Source: Pontibacter aquaedesilientis | Lineage (GTDB): Bacteria; Bacteroidota; Bacteroidia; Cytophagales; Hymenobacteraceae | Assembly (NCBI RefSeq): GCF_014773225.1 | Contig: NZ_JACXAJ010000002.1 | Location: 620,001-684,000 of the forward strand | Direction: 5' to 3' | DNA length: 64,000 nucleotides | Part shown: piece after piece, positions 34,701 through 42,679 of the stretch | Numbering within the stretch: position 1 is the stretch's first letter | How the letters are laid out: the number at the start of each line of letters is the position of its first letter | Made by a program: the position numbers and the translations under genes | The notes under the pieces: generated by a model | What the model was told of the DNA's origin: nothing | The model's database searches: none | The model's input: only the letters and a program-made list of their open reading frames with translations

Positions 34701-35414
34701 GTTTACCTCCTCTGTGAGCGTTTTTTCCTGCGCTGTGAACTCGGCTATACCTTGCTCATAGCCCTGGCGCTGCTCCTCAGGCAGAAGTTTGCTGTCCTGC
34801 AGGGAGCGCTCCAGTTCCTCTCTTTTCTGACGCTCCGTGCGGGCTTTCTCATAGGCGAAGCGGGAGATGTCGGAGTAAATCCCCGTATCAGTTATTTTCT
34901 CCAGCAGGCTGCTGCGCTCGTTGGGGTTTGCCTTCAGGAAGCGTGCAAAATCGCCCTGCGAGAGCATGACCGAGCGCAAAAACTGGCTGTAGTCCAATCC
35001 GCAGATTTCGGCCACCTTGTCTGGCACCTGGCTTGGCTTGAGGTCAAAGAGTTCGTCTTTGTCGAAGTCGTACAGCTCCATGTGCACTGCCTGGATCTTG
35101 CCCTCCACTTTGCCCCGGCTGCGGCGCAGGTGCCACTTGGATCGGTATACCTTGCCATTGGCCTCAAACTCCACTTCCGAATAGCACTCGGCGGTATGAC
35201 GGGTCATCAGTTCCAAAGGCTTGTCGTTGCTGTGTCGGTGCGCCAGTCCGTAAAGGCCTACCGTGATCGCATCCAGAACGGTGGTCTTGCCCGCCCCGGT
35301 CGGACCGGTGATGGCAAACAGCCCCGCATCGGCCAACGGGCTCTGGTCAAAACGGATCTCATGCTCACCCTTCAGCGAGTTTAGGTTCAGGAAGCGGACG
35401 GCGAGGATTTTCAT
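31770..35414 (-). CDS. sbcC: Exonuclease subunit SbcC (Rad50-like SMC ATPase)
   Basis: The ATPase subunit of the SbcCD nuclease, which opens DNA hairpins and processes blocked DNA ends. It has 1214 residues in the SMC layout. The N-terminal lobe carries Walker A ITGPTGAGKTTVLDAI (about residues 35-50) and DFARFLKANPNERS. Long Gln/Glu-rich coiled coils meet at the zinc hook EQPCPLCGSEHH (about residue 597). The C-terminal lobe carries the signature TLSGGESFLVSLALALG and Walker B INSLFIDEGFGTLDAD. sbcD lies upstream in the same direction with a gap of about 155 bases. Long antisense frames across the coiled coil are shadows. Confidence 0.96.
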   Translation of the reverse strand: MKILAVRFLNLNSLKGEHEIRFDQSPLADAGLFAITGPTGAGKTTVLDAITVGLYGLAHRHSNDKPLELMTRHTAECYSEVEFEANGKVYRSKWHLRRSRGKVEGKIQAVHMELYDFDKDELFDLKPSQVPDKVAEICGLDYSQFLRSVMLSQGDFARFLKANPNERSSLLEKITDTGIYSDISRFAYEKARTERQKREELERSLQDSKLLPEEQRQGYEQGIAEFTAQEKTLTEEVNQVQEKRQWLQQIQQLQQRAALYKENLQAQEEKLTAMKPQFMRLEQHEQANHFVGELTQIRVASGHLTEVQQQLATLEKQLPVLEAELEQAGQIAQETTKSQQQQEEALQQLEPLLTQVQQLDHQLQTVRELFRTAKDEYTQLDMAAKNEQSILNQKEVELNTLTQKASAHKKWLQEHARLKDLREHLHVFRQAVKDLGDTERNISSLQREQEAINRQLQAEARQLSAIVAAQQEQQAQQTALEGQKQEKLSQLQSVLADKSLEDLEKLNREQPVLQSRYERLLEFSKAYTLQQQKAAQLNGQSEQLKQQITLLSTKIGSSQEQHALAHERLTDLQRLVTLQQRIQELEHYRTTLQPEQPCPLCGSEHHPYAAGHYTSTLSEEEQRRDAQLALVKELETGINSLQLQLNTFQTQQENTLSAKVESDSELARLYQSYTLLAQEIAIAITETDKLTQLLQAQRETQNSLDQKLETARKTSRQAELITQELQKLREAQLQAQAQLSKLQQSDEMLQQQLQRYTLQLQDLQEQQQAFLETAQSFAASYTLNFVPEKRQELLQQLEGQANAYQQQHEAYEALRDPFLQLQEQVKNLKEKLAEREQHLKDRKEALAQLHLQLTALKEKRTQLFGDKDPQQERQAAQHNLRRQAQQAEAARATLQKKQQELQEQRQRQQECNASHTHKKSELDNLRDGLLRVLRQQGIETIEALSQMLLHRDEADRLANQKAHTEKQLTELRKSLSDVLQDLAQAEARQLTSESMEALQQQLTAKTEAMRGLISSRARMEQLLEQDRQQRDKNLALAEKLRVQQQECNRWDQLATLIGSADGNKFSRFAQGLTLARLVELANRHLLKLNDRYRILKSTEEDLELLIVDTYQAETIRPMNTLSGGESFLVSLALALGLSDLAGRRTQINSLFIDEGFGTLDADTLDAAVSTLENLHAAGKMIGIISHVEALKERISTQIVITKQAGGVSTVKVTA

Positions 35415-35569
35415 GGGTAACTGTAGTGTTTTTGGCTAGCTCAAGTGATAATACTTCTTAATTGGATTGACCTTATGGTGCCATCAAGCCTGTGATCGTA
35501 TGGGAAATGTAGAGCAGGTATAGTAGCTGCCGTTTTAGACGCTCGCGGTACCTATTGTTATGCGTAAAC

Positions 35570-36799
35570 TCAGGACTCCACTTCCTGCCGCATCAACTCC
35601 AGTAGTTCCGAAAAAGTAGCTACTAACTCAGTGTGGTCGCTCTCCGGGAAGGCGCTGTCGCAACGCTTCAGGAATACGTCTTTCTCGCTCAGGGTATGCA
35701 AGTCCACTTCTTCGCGCACCTGCTGCTCTAAAGATTGACGGGCGGTTCGTATAATCGGCGGACGATGAATGAGCAACTGCAACTCGTCTTTTTTGAGGTG
35801 AAGGATTTCGTCTACTTGTTGATTGAGGTCAGGTATAGGCGTCTCCAAATCTAGTTGTAGTTCAGCCCAGGCCGGCAAGGTATAGCTGCTGTTATCGTAG
35901 GCCGCCATTTTCAGTTTAACCTCCTCCAGTTCGCCTTTGAAACGCACCAGCTTGCGGCAGACAGGTATAGCAATCTCTTTCAGGTCAGTGAGTTTGCCGC
36001 CATCAAAGTCTAATACATACACCACCTTCTTGTCGGTCACTTCGCTGAAACTGAGTGGGATAGGGGAGCCGGAGTAGCGGATGTGGTGCGCCTTGTTAAC
36101 CTGTTGCGGACGGTGCAGGTGGCCGAGCGCCACATAGTCAAACTCCTTCGGGAACTGATCCGCCCCAATCTGGCCGAGGTTGCCCACATGGATTTCCTTT
36201 TCGCTCTCGGAGGCGGAGCCACCAGCGGCAAACAAATGGCCCATCGCAACGACAGGTATAGCCTGTGTTTTGTAGGGTTGCACATGCGGCACAAAGGCGG
36301 CGTAATGGGCCGCTATACCTTGCTTGATGCGCTGTTCACGTTCCTCATAGCTTTCGCCGGCAACAGAAAGGCGCACATCGCGGTCACGCAGGAAAGGCAC
36401 GGCGCAAACAACTAACTCCAGCTTACCATCTTGATCCCGCAATTCGATCAGCTCGTCAAGCGGATCGGCACTGGCGCCGCCTATCACTTTTATGTTAAAG
36501 CAATCGAGGAGTTCTTTCGGCGCGTTGAGTGTGGACACCGAGTCATGGTTGCCGCCCGTGATGATAATGTGCCGGCAGCAAGTGGCGCATACCTTGGTCA
36601 GAAAGGTATAGTACTGCTTGAGTGCTGTGTTGGAAGGGGAGCCCGTATCGAACACATCGCCTGCCATCAGGAGCACATCAATTTCTTCTTGTTCAATGGT
36701 TTGCAGGAGCCAGTCCAGGAAATGCTGGTGTTCTTCTGTCCGTTCGAGGTTGACAAGCCGCTGGCCGAGGTGCCAGTCTGAAGTGTGTAGTACGCGCAT
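35570..36799 (-). CDS. sbcD: Exonuclease subunit SbcD (Mre11-like)
   Basis: The Mn-dependent nuclease subunit of SbcCD. I choose the ATG at 36799 because MRVLHTSDWHLGQRL is the conserved N-terminus; an upstream start at 36829 adds ten charged residues. Calcineurin-like phosphoesterase motifs follow in order: HTSDWHLG, GDVFDTGSPS, GGNHDS and GHLHRPQ. The C-terminal capping domain extends to about residue 409. It is the first gene of the sbcDC pair; the 155-base gap holds an AGGTATAG word but no gene. Confidence 0.95.
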   Translation of the reverse strand: MRVLHTSDWHLGQRLVNLERTEEHQHFLDWLLQTIEQEEIDVLLMAGDVFDTGSPSNTALKQYYTFLTKVCATCCRHIIITGGNHDSVSTLNAPKELLDCFNIKVIGGASADPLDELIELRDQDGKLELVVCAVPFLRDRDVRLSVAGESYEEREQRIKQGIAAHYAAFVPHVQPYKTQAIPVVAMGHLFAAGGSASESEKEIHVGNLGQIGADQFPKEFDYVALGHLHRPQQVNKAHHIRYSGSPIPLSFSEVTDKKVVYVLDFDGGKLTDLKEIAIPVCRKLVRFKGELEEVKLKMAAYDNSSYTLPAWAELQLDLETPIPDLNQQVDEILHLKKDELQLLIHRPPIIRTARQSLEQQVREEVDLHTLSEKDVFLKRCDSAFPESDHTELVATFSELLELMRQEVES

Positions 36800-37046
36800 A
36801 TCCCTTTTCCTTTCTCCTTTGCACCACAAGTTACAGGAAGGTACCCCTATACTGCAAATTTGTTATATAATTTTTTCCGGATAAGGTATAGCAACTTTAC
36901 TATATTAAGCAGGTCTTGACAATTTGTGCTGAAGTTCGTCAGTTGGGGAAAAGAATATGTCTGGCGTAGTGATTCTGAGCCGGTAATCAATCTGAAAACG
37001 CTAAGAATGACAGGTGAAAAACACGTAAGGGCACAACGGGACTGGC

Positions 37047-37469
37047 TTATTCCTGAACCCAAAGCAAAGCCTCTCGCTGACTCGAGAAGTTCTTGAACTG
37101 AAATTTATTGATGCTCTGCGCCTCCGCCCGGGTGGCGACCGCCTCCAGAGCCAGTTTGGCAAAAAGGCTGCTTGGCAGAACCCGGGCGAGTTTTTGGAGG
37201 GAGGTTTGCGAAAGCAGCTCGTAAAAAGTGGTGGACAGCCATTCCTTCGCAGATGCGTCGAGAATGGACATGCGTTCGGCATTGGCCACCACGCGCGTGA
37301 TGCCCGTCTCACGAAGAGCCTCGTAGAGATTAGTGCCACCCGCGATAAGCTCCTCTTTGTTGACGGGCCGCTGCCACTCCGTGAGTAGCAGGCCTGTCGC
37401 CGGATCAATTTCTATTTTATAGAAATCCGTGGAATAGTTTGTTTGGGGGAAAAGTGGTTTTGGCAGCAT
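37047..37469 (-). CDS. STAS/SpoIIAA-like hypothetical protein
   Basis: A 140-residue cytoplasmic protein. The alternation YKIEIDPATGLLLTEWQRP, then LYEALRETGITRVVANAERM, then a helix KEWLSTTFYELL and a final strand with FSSQREALLWV is the layout of the SpoIIAA/STAS-like family common in Bacteroidota. Members often have regulatory or binding roles without known partners. It lies about 250 bases beyond sbcD and is not clearly in an operon. An overlapping frame (37001-37408) is a shadow of it. Confidence 0.78.
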   Translation of the reverse strand: MLPKPLFPQTNYSTDFYKIEIDPATGLLLTEWQRPVNKEELIAGGTNLYEALRETGITRVVANAERMSILDASAKEWLSTTFYELLSQTSLQKLARVLPSSLFAKLALEAVATRAEAQSINKFQFKNFSSQREALLWVQE

Positions 37470-37543
37470 AACAAAAGACAGATCACGTAAAGATACGCAT
37501 AAAAGCTGTCTAATGATTATGCTGCTTCGCCATTTACAGACGG

Positions 37544-37939
37544 TTACTCCTCTATCGGAAGCCCGGCTGACTTCAGGTCCGAGTAGCCGCCGATGTTATA
37601 CACATGCTTAAAGCCAGCTTCCTCCATCAGTTTGGCGGCCTTGCCGCTGCGGTTGCCGCTGGCGCAGTACAGGTAATAGGTTTTATCCTTGTCCCAGGTC
37701 TGCATCTCCTTTTCGAACTGGCCGCTCAGGAAGTCGGCGTGCTGGGTTTTTTGGAGGTGTCCTGCTTCAAACTCAGCAGAAGTGCGCACATCAACCAGCA
37801 TAACTTTTTGGTTGTCGATTTTTTCATGGTGCTCTTTGTATTCGGTGGCAGAAATTGTTTTGAGCTTACCGTCGCCCTGCTGCGGGGTGGTGCAGTTCAT
37901 CAGGCCGGCTGCCAATAGGGTCATCAGGAAGAGTTTCAT
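37544..37939 (-). CDS. Rhodanese-domain lipoprotein
   Basis: A 131-residue exported single-domain rhodanese. The signal peptide ends with a lipobox-like LMNC (Cys about residue 16). The domain shows MLVDVRTSAEFEAGHL and the active-site loop YCASGNRSGKAA, with the catalytic Cys at about residue 92, and the terminal GGYSDLKSAGLPIEE. Rhodaneses carry persulfide sulfur; a periplasmic one could handle thiosulfate or sulfane sulfur. It lies just downstream of an ArsR-family regulator gene in the same direction (about 110 bases apart), so the regulator may control it. Confidence 0.9.
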   Translation of the reverse strand: MKLFLMTLLAAGLMNCTTPQQGDGKLKTISATEYKEHHEKIDNQKVMLVDVRTSAEFEAGHLQKTQHADFLSGQFEKEMQTWDKDKTYYLYCASGNRSGKAAKLMEEAGFKHVYNIGGYSDLKSAGLPIEE

Positions 37940-38052
37940 AAAGTTATAGTTTGTCTGGTCTTGATTTAAACGATATTCACCTGGCTTTGGTGCTTTGGCC
38001 TAAGCCCGAAATTGAATGTAAGTATAAGAAAAGAATTTGATTGTATCAGGTA

Positions 38053-38364
38053 TTACTGCCGCACAGGCTTGCAGCCTTTGATGCACGCGATGATATCGGA
38101 AATGGTAGTGTCCGTCAGAAAATAAAATACGTTCTTGCCCTGTCGCCGGGTCTCTACAATCCCTTTGTCCCGCATGTTGGTGAGGTGGTGGGAGAGCAGG
38201 GACTGTTCAATCTGCAGCACCTCCTGCAACTGGCTCACCGTAAGTTGGGCCTCCTGCTCGAGCAGGTCGATGATGCTGATGCGCACCGGGTGTGCCACGC
38301 ATTTCAATACATAGGCCGTCCGCTCCAGCTTTTTCTTGTCTACCCGTACTTTCAGGTCCGTCAT
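38053..38364 (-). CDS. ArsR-family regulator, possibly thiol-responsive
   Basis: A 103-residue winged-helix repressor: VLKCVAHPVRISIIDLL, then the recognition helix QIEQSLLSHHLTNMRDKG and the wing ETRRQGKNVFYFL. It lacks the CVC metal site of arsenic-sensing ArsR. It carries Cys22 before the first DNA-binding helices and Cys94 and Cys98 in the last helix, the broad arrangement seen in BigR/SqrR persulfide sensors, although positions are not identical. With a rhodanese gene directly downstream, sulfur sensing is a reasonable hypothesis. An 8+8 palindrome upstream (38390-38407) is the likely autoregulatory operator. Confidence 0.9.
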   Translation of the reverse strand: MTDLKVRVDKKKLERTAYVLKCVAHPVRISIIDLLEQEAQLTVSQLQEVLQIEQSLLSHHLTNMRDKGIVETRRQGKNVFYFLTDTTISDIIACIKGCKPVRQ

Positions 38365-38389
38365 GCAGTTGTAAATAATAGGTATTCCT

Positions 38390-38407
38390 AATACATGAAC
38401 ATGTATT
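38390..38407. promoter_or_regulatory. Palindromic operator upstream of the ArsR-family gene
   Basis: AATACATG-AA-CATGTATT is a perfect inverted repeat with a two-base centre, 26 bases before the ATG of the regulator on the minus strand. Size and AT-rich palindromic form are typical of ArsR-family operators. It is expected to be bound by the regulator itself. Confidence 0.6.
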
Positions 38408-38462
38408 CATGTGTTTGATTTTAATACAATCCTAAGCGGGTTAAGGTTCCGGTTATAAAACA

Positions 38463-38489
38463 GAAAAAGCCGGCGCAAGGCCGGCTTTT
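38463..38489 (-). terminator. Catalase terminator
   Basis: AAAGCCGG and CCGGCTTT form a tight hairpin flanked by A- and T-runs, directly downstream of the catalase gene on the minus strand. Confidence 0.85.
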
Positions 38490-38511
38490 CAGAAATAATG
38501 TAGCGTATGTG

Positions 38512-40020
38512 CTAGTTGGCGTGCAGGGTACCGCCCGCAAAGGAACTTACATCCACACGCAAACCCTGTGCTATACCTAGCCCCAGACCGATGTCGGCCC
38601 GGAAGAAGTGGCATAACTGACGGTTTATGATCTCTGCCCGCTTCGGTCCGTCTATACCTTGCATGGCACCCACGATGTTGCTGATGGTGTTTTTCTTTCC
38701 CTCTGGCGTCATCAATCTAAAGAGATCGCCCGGCTGGGTATAGTGATCGTTCTCGCCCTCGGCATTGCGGTCGAACCAGTCAGCCATCACATTGCTACCC
38801 AGGTTCTGGGCTGGCTCCTTATAGCTGGCATCTGCCTTAATGTTGTCAAAGCTATTTGGGAAGTAATTCGGGGCGCTGCCTCCGTTGGCATCCACACGCA
38901 TGGCGCCATCCCGCTGGTAATTGTTCACGGTAAACGGACAGCGGTTCACAGGAATTTGTTCGTAGTTAGCGCCAATGCGGTAGCGGTGCGCATCCGGGTA
39001 GGACAGGATACGGCCTTGCAACATACGGTCCGGCGAAAAGCCGATGCCGTTCACGAGGTGAGCCGGTGCGAAAGCGGCCTGCTCTACATGCGCAAAGTAA
39101 TTGTCCGGTATCTCATTCAGTTCGAGCACACCCACATCGATCAAAGGGTAATCTTTCTGCGACCATACCTTGGTAAGGTCAAACGGATTCCATTTGTAAG
39201 TAGCGGCTTCAGCCTCCGGCATAATCTGCACTTTTAGGGCCCAACGCGGAAAATCACCCCGTTCGATGGCCGCTATGAGGTCACGCTGCGCCTGGTCCGG
39301 GTCCATGCCTCTCATCACGGTGGCTTCGGAGTCAGTAAAATTCTGGATGCCCTGCAGCGTCTTAAAGTGGAATTTCACAAAGAAGCGCTCGTTGTCCTGG
39401 TTGATGAAAGAGAAGGTATGGCTGCCAAAACCGTGCATGTGACGGTAAGAGGCTGGCGTGCCGCGATCGCTCATCAGTATCACCACCTGGTGCAGACTTT
39501 CAGGGTTAAGCGACCAGAAATCCCACATCATGGTAGCACTCTTGGTATTGGTGCGCGGATCACGCTTCTGAGTATGGATGAAATCCGGAAATTTTTTGGG
39601 GTCTTTGATAAAGAACACCGGCGTGTTGTTGCCCACGAGGTCCCAGTTGCCGTCTTCGGTATAGAACTTTACGGCGAAGCCTCGCGGATCGCGCTCGGAG
39701 TCAGCACTGCCTTTTTCGCCACCTACCGTGGAGAAGCGCAGGAACACGCGGGTCTCTTTGCCAATCTCGTTGAACAGCCTAGCCTTGGTGTATTTGGTAA
39801 TATCGTGGGTAACAGTAAAAGTGCCGTAGGCCCCTGACCCTTTGGCGTGCACCACACGCTCCGGGGTACGCTCGCGGTTGAAATGCGCCAGTTTCTCATG
39901 CAAAATGAAGTCTTCCAGCAGCACCGGGCCACGTGGACCGGCTGTCAGGCTGTTTTCGTGCTCATAATAAGGTTTACCTGAGGCAGTGGTCAGCTTGGCA
40001 GGTTGATTCTCGCTGTTCAT
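38512..40020 (-). CDS. katA: Monofunctional haem catalase, small-subunit type
   Basis: This protein decomposes hydrogen peroxide in the cytoplasm. It has 502 residues from the ATG at 40020 ([10 protein letters not shown]); a frame to 40059 adds 13 residues upstream of a good promoter and is unlikely. Motifs are the active-site His in [13 protein letters not shown], the Asn region [13 protein letters not shown], the distal [16 protein letters not shown], and the haem-ligand Tyr in [14 protein letters not shown]. The length fits clade 3 small-subunit catalases, which often bind NADPH. The gene has its own promoter and terminator. Confidence 0.96.
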   Translation of the reverse strand: MNSENQPAKLTTASGKPYYEHENSLTAGPRGPVLLEDFILHEKLAHFNRERTPERVVHAKGSGAYGTFTVTHDITKYTKARLFNEIGKETRVFLRFSTVGGEKGSADSERDPRGFAVKFYTEDGNWDLVGNNTPVFFIKDPKKFPDFIHTQKRDPRTNTKSATMMWDFWSLNPESLHQVVILMSDRGTPASYRHMHGFGSHTFSFINQDNERFFVKFHFKTLQGIQNFTDSEATVMRGMDPDQAQRDLIAAIERGDFPRWALKVQIMPEAEAATYKWNPFDLTKVWSQKDYPLIDVGVLELNEIPDNYFAHVEQAAFAPAHLVNGIGFSPDRMLQGRILSYPDAHRYRIGANYEQIPVNRCPFTVNNYQRDGAMRVDANGGSAPNYFPNSFDNIKADASYKEPAQNLGSNVMADWFDRNAEGENDHYTQPGDLFRLMTPEGKKNTISNIVGAMQGIDGPKRAEIINRQLCHFFRADIGLGLGIAQGLRVDVSSFAGGTLHAN

Positions 40021-40056
40021 ATCTAAAGGTCTTAAAGTTACTTTGATTAGGTGCCT

Positions 40057-40087
40057 CAAAAGTATTGCCTCTAGTTATATAGTTCAA
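40057..40087 (-). promoter_or_regulatory. Catalase promoter
   Basis: On the minus strand TTG (40087-40085), 20 bases, then TACTTTTG (40064-40057) matches the Bacteroidota housekeeping promoter (TTG, about 19-21 bases, TAnnTTTG). The box ends 36 bases before the chosen ATG, which supports the start at 40020. Confidence 0.7.
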
Positions 40088-40135
40088 ATCAATTAAATTT
40101 ATGGAATTATAGTTTTTGTTTATAAGATACTTCGT

Positions 40136-41086
40136 TTAACCTAATCCGTAGATGACCGCCAGCGAGGCTACCGATATAAAGAGCCAAAGAATAACCCCTT
40201 GCCAAAATGGTTTCGGACTAATGGCTTTCAAAGCCTGTAAGCTGATGTTGGCACCGATCAGAAAGAGGCTGAGCAGCAAGCCCTTTTTGGCCAGCATCAC
40301 AATGGTAGGAGAGACGGTTGCTACGGCAGGTATAAACGTACTGAGCACCGAGGCCAGCACAAAGAGGAGAATAAAAGTCGGAATGCTGAGTTTCTTGTTT
40401 CCGTCTTTAAACATTAGGCTGGAGACCAACACCAAGGGTACGATCCAAAGCGCCCGTGTGAGTTTAAGGGTCGTGGCGATTCGCAGGGCTTCGTCGCCGT
40501 AGCGGGTGGCGGCGCCTACCACCGAACTGGTGTCGTGTATGGCAATGGCTGCCCAAATGCCGAACTGCTCCTGCGACAAGCCAAGTAGGTTACCAATCGG
40601 CGGGAAAACAAAAAGGGCCACTGCATTCAGCACAAAGACAATGCCCAGTGCCACGGAAATTTCCTGGTCGTTGGCTTTGATGGCCGGTGCAACCGCCGCA
40701 ATGGCGCTGCCTCCGCAAATGGCCGTGCCCGACGAAACGAGGTGTGTGAGACGGGGCGGGGTATAGAAAAGTCTGCCAAGCAGTAGACCAAGCAGCATGG
40801 TCGCGGCCAGCGACACCAGGGTATAGGCTATCCCCATCAGGCCAGTTTCGGCCACTTGGTATAGATCGATGCCAAAGCCCAGGCCTACCACGGCCACCTG
40901 TAACAGGTATTTTGAGATTTTGCCGGTATGCGCCTTAAATGGATTGCCCAGCAACAACCCCACCACCAGGCCAGCCCCCAAGGCCAAAGCCGAATTGAGC
41001 AAAGGGGTGAATAAAATCAGGGCAACAAAGGCAATGAAAATCGTTTTCTGAAGCAGGGGAGAAGGGAGCGGAAACAGTTGGCGCAT
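40136..41086 (-). CDS. YeiH/UPF0324 family putative sulfate exporter
   Basis: A 316-residue membrane protein with about ten helices. Family hallmarks are KTGKISKYLLQ-like (KAHTGKISKYLLQ) after the first helices, the glycine-rich SSGTAICGGSAIAAVAPA (about residues 121-138) and the segment AIAIHDTSSVVGAA. These identify the Cons_hypoth698/YeiH family. Some members are linked to sulfonate or cysteate metabolism and annotated as sulfate exporters, but the substrate is poorly established. It lies directly upstream of the catalase gene in the same direction, with a separate promoter between. Confidence 0.9.
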   Translation of the reverse strand: MRQLFPLPSPLLQKTIFIAFVALILFTPLLNSALALGAGLVVGLLLGNPFKAHTGKISKYLLQVAVVGLGFGIDLYQVAETGLMGIAYTLVSLAATMLLGLLLGRLFYTPPRLTHLVSSGTAICGGSAIAAVAPAIKANDQEISVALGIVFVLNAVALFVFPPIGNLLGLSQEQFGIWAAIAIHDTSSVVGAATRYGDEALRIATTLKLTRALWIVPLVLVSSLMFKDGNKKLSIPTFILLFVLASVLSTFIPAVATVSPTIVMLAKKGLLLSLFLIGANISLQALKAISPKPFWQGVILWLFISVASLAVIYGLG

Positions 41087-41207
41087 GCTTTGGGGCGAAT
41101 TAGCTTATGGCAGACAAATCTACGCTTCTTTCAGCATTCCTTGTGTGACTTTTGTCGCATACAGGTAAATAATGAACAGGTATAGGCTTGCAGTAGGTAT
41201 AGCCAGC

Positions 41208-42344
41208 TTAAAACGCCTCCCCTATCATCACATAAAAGTTCGCCCCTTCACGCCCGTACCCGATGTCTACCCTTATGTTGAGTTTTTGCTCCGGATTCAA
41301 GGCATATCGCAAACCCGAACCGATGGAGTATTTCAGGGTAGAGAAACGCACGTCATTCGGTTTGTCGAACACATCGCCTATACCTGCAAATGCCGCCATG
41401 CCAAAGCGCCAGAACAGCGGAAAGCGATATTCCATTTGCGTACCGGCAAAGTTGTCTTCCAGAAATCGGTTTTTGGCATAACCTCTCAGAATCCGGTCGC
41501 CTCCGGCCATAGCCATGCGCATAACAGGTATAGCGCCGTTGTTGAGGTTGAAACTGGTGTTGTGCGCCAGCACATGGTTGGGTTTCAGCTGGAAATACTT
41601 TCGGAAGTCGAGATTAAAGTTGTTATAGCCGAAGTCACCGCCAAAGGTGCTGCCAAAACGGTAACCGGACATCTCGAGGTAAGTACCGCTGCTGGCAAAG
41701 GCCACGTTGTCGCGGCTGTCAAGGAGAAACACCAGTCCCAAACCGCTGTTGACTCCCCCCTGATAGCCCGGAATCTGTTGGGTAAGGAGTTGACTTTCCC
41801 TGTCTGCATTGATGGGGTTGAGCTTCGTGTTATAATAGTTGGCAATCTGGAAATCGGGACCGAAGAAAGTTTTGGCGCCTACTTTTTTCAAGGCGGCCAA
41901 TCTGGCGCTCACATAATCATACTCGTAGATTTCCTCATCCGACTCGGGGGTGTCGTTGCCAATGCCATAAAAGCGGTCGATGTACACTCGGTGGCGCAAC
42001 TCGCCGCGCAGCAGAAACTTCTCGTCGCGGGTGAAAACGGCCCAGTCAAGGAGTTGGTCCGTTTGCTTCCGCAAGGTATAGTCGGCGATGAGGCGCACTT
42101 GCGAAAGGCGGGTATATCCCTCGTCCTCGCTGTTCTTCAGTTTGAAGAAGCCGAGTAGTGCCGCACCGAAGCCAAGCTTTGTGTCGGGGGTATAGTAAAG
42201 CACGGGAATCGGGATGACTCCCCTGGTTTTCTCAACTTTCGTGGCTGTTGTGTCGGCTGGTTGGTTCTGCGCCAATACATGGCTGGTGGTGCCTAACGCG
42301 AGACAAAGTACCAATACACAAATGGTGAGTAGATTTCGATTCAT
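41208..42344 (-). CDS. BamA/Omp85-type outer-membrane barrel without POTRA, copy 1
   Basis: An outer-membrane protein of 378 residues from the ATG at 42344 (MNRNLLTICV, signal peptide ending VLAQ). A longer frame to 42503 adds 53 residues lacking signal character. The mature protein goes almost directly into a surface-antigen D15-like barrel: PIPVLYYTPDTKLGFGAALLG, LRGELRHRVYIDRFYGIGN, GGDRILRGYAKNRF and a terminal VMIGEAF ending in Phe. No POTRA domain is present. It is about two-thirds identical by eye, in the first 130 mature residues, to the next upstream gene, so the two are tandem duplicates. The role may be lipid or protein handling; unproven. Confidence 0.85.
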   Translation of the reverse strand: MNRNLLTICVLVLCLALGTTSHVLAQNQPADTTATKVEKTRGVIPIPVLYYTPDTKLGFGAALLGFFKLKNSEDEGYTRLSQVRLIADYTLRKQTDQLLDWAVFTRDEKFLLRGELRHRVYIDRFYGIGNDTPESDEEIYEYDYVSARLAALKKVGAKTFFGPDFQIANYYNTKLNPINADRESQLLTQQIPGYQGGVNSGLGLVFLLDSRDNVAFASSGTYLEMSGYRFGSTFGGDFGYNNFNLDFRKYFQLKPNHVLAHNTSFNLNNGAIPVMRMAMAGGDRILRGYAKNRFLEDNFAGTQMEYRFPLFWRFGMAAFAGIGDVFDKPNDVRFSTLKYSIGSGLRYALNPEQKLNIRVDIGYGREGANFYVMIGEAF

Positions 42345-42679
42345 ATAGCCAATCTGGAATAAGGTATAGCGGTAAATCTGTGTTGTAACAGGTATAAAGC
42401 GGGATTTTGCCTGTAGAAAATTAGGGAAAAGAAGGGTTAGTTGGTGCTTACCAGGAGATGTTTTTTCGCAAATGTATTCACGGGCGGTCCGATGGAGCGG
42501 CATCGGTTATGATGGGCATAGAAACTTTTTAAATAAGTTGGTTTGGCCGGTGTTCAGTTAATGTGCCGAAAATACAGAGTTTATACCTGTATGTCAGTCA
42601 GGTCGAGAATCCGCCAGCATGGTCTAAAATATCTGGTTGATTCGGAGGGGTTCGCCGTTCTTGCAGGGAACTCCTGATC
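42345..42679. other. Intergenic region, 335 bases
   Basis: This is the gap between the two tandem barrel genes (both minus strand). It contains three AGGTATA-type words (about 42362, 42390 and 42581) and otherwise no gene, RNA or hairpin that I can support. An in-frame extension of the downstream gene occupies 42345-42503 but has no coding character. Confidence 0.5.

Noticed and set aside
34371..35384. Plus-strand open frame of 337 codons opposite sbcC
   Set aside because: Produced by Gln/Leu-rich coiled-coil codons read backwards, giving a Leu-rich false membrane protein.
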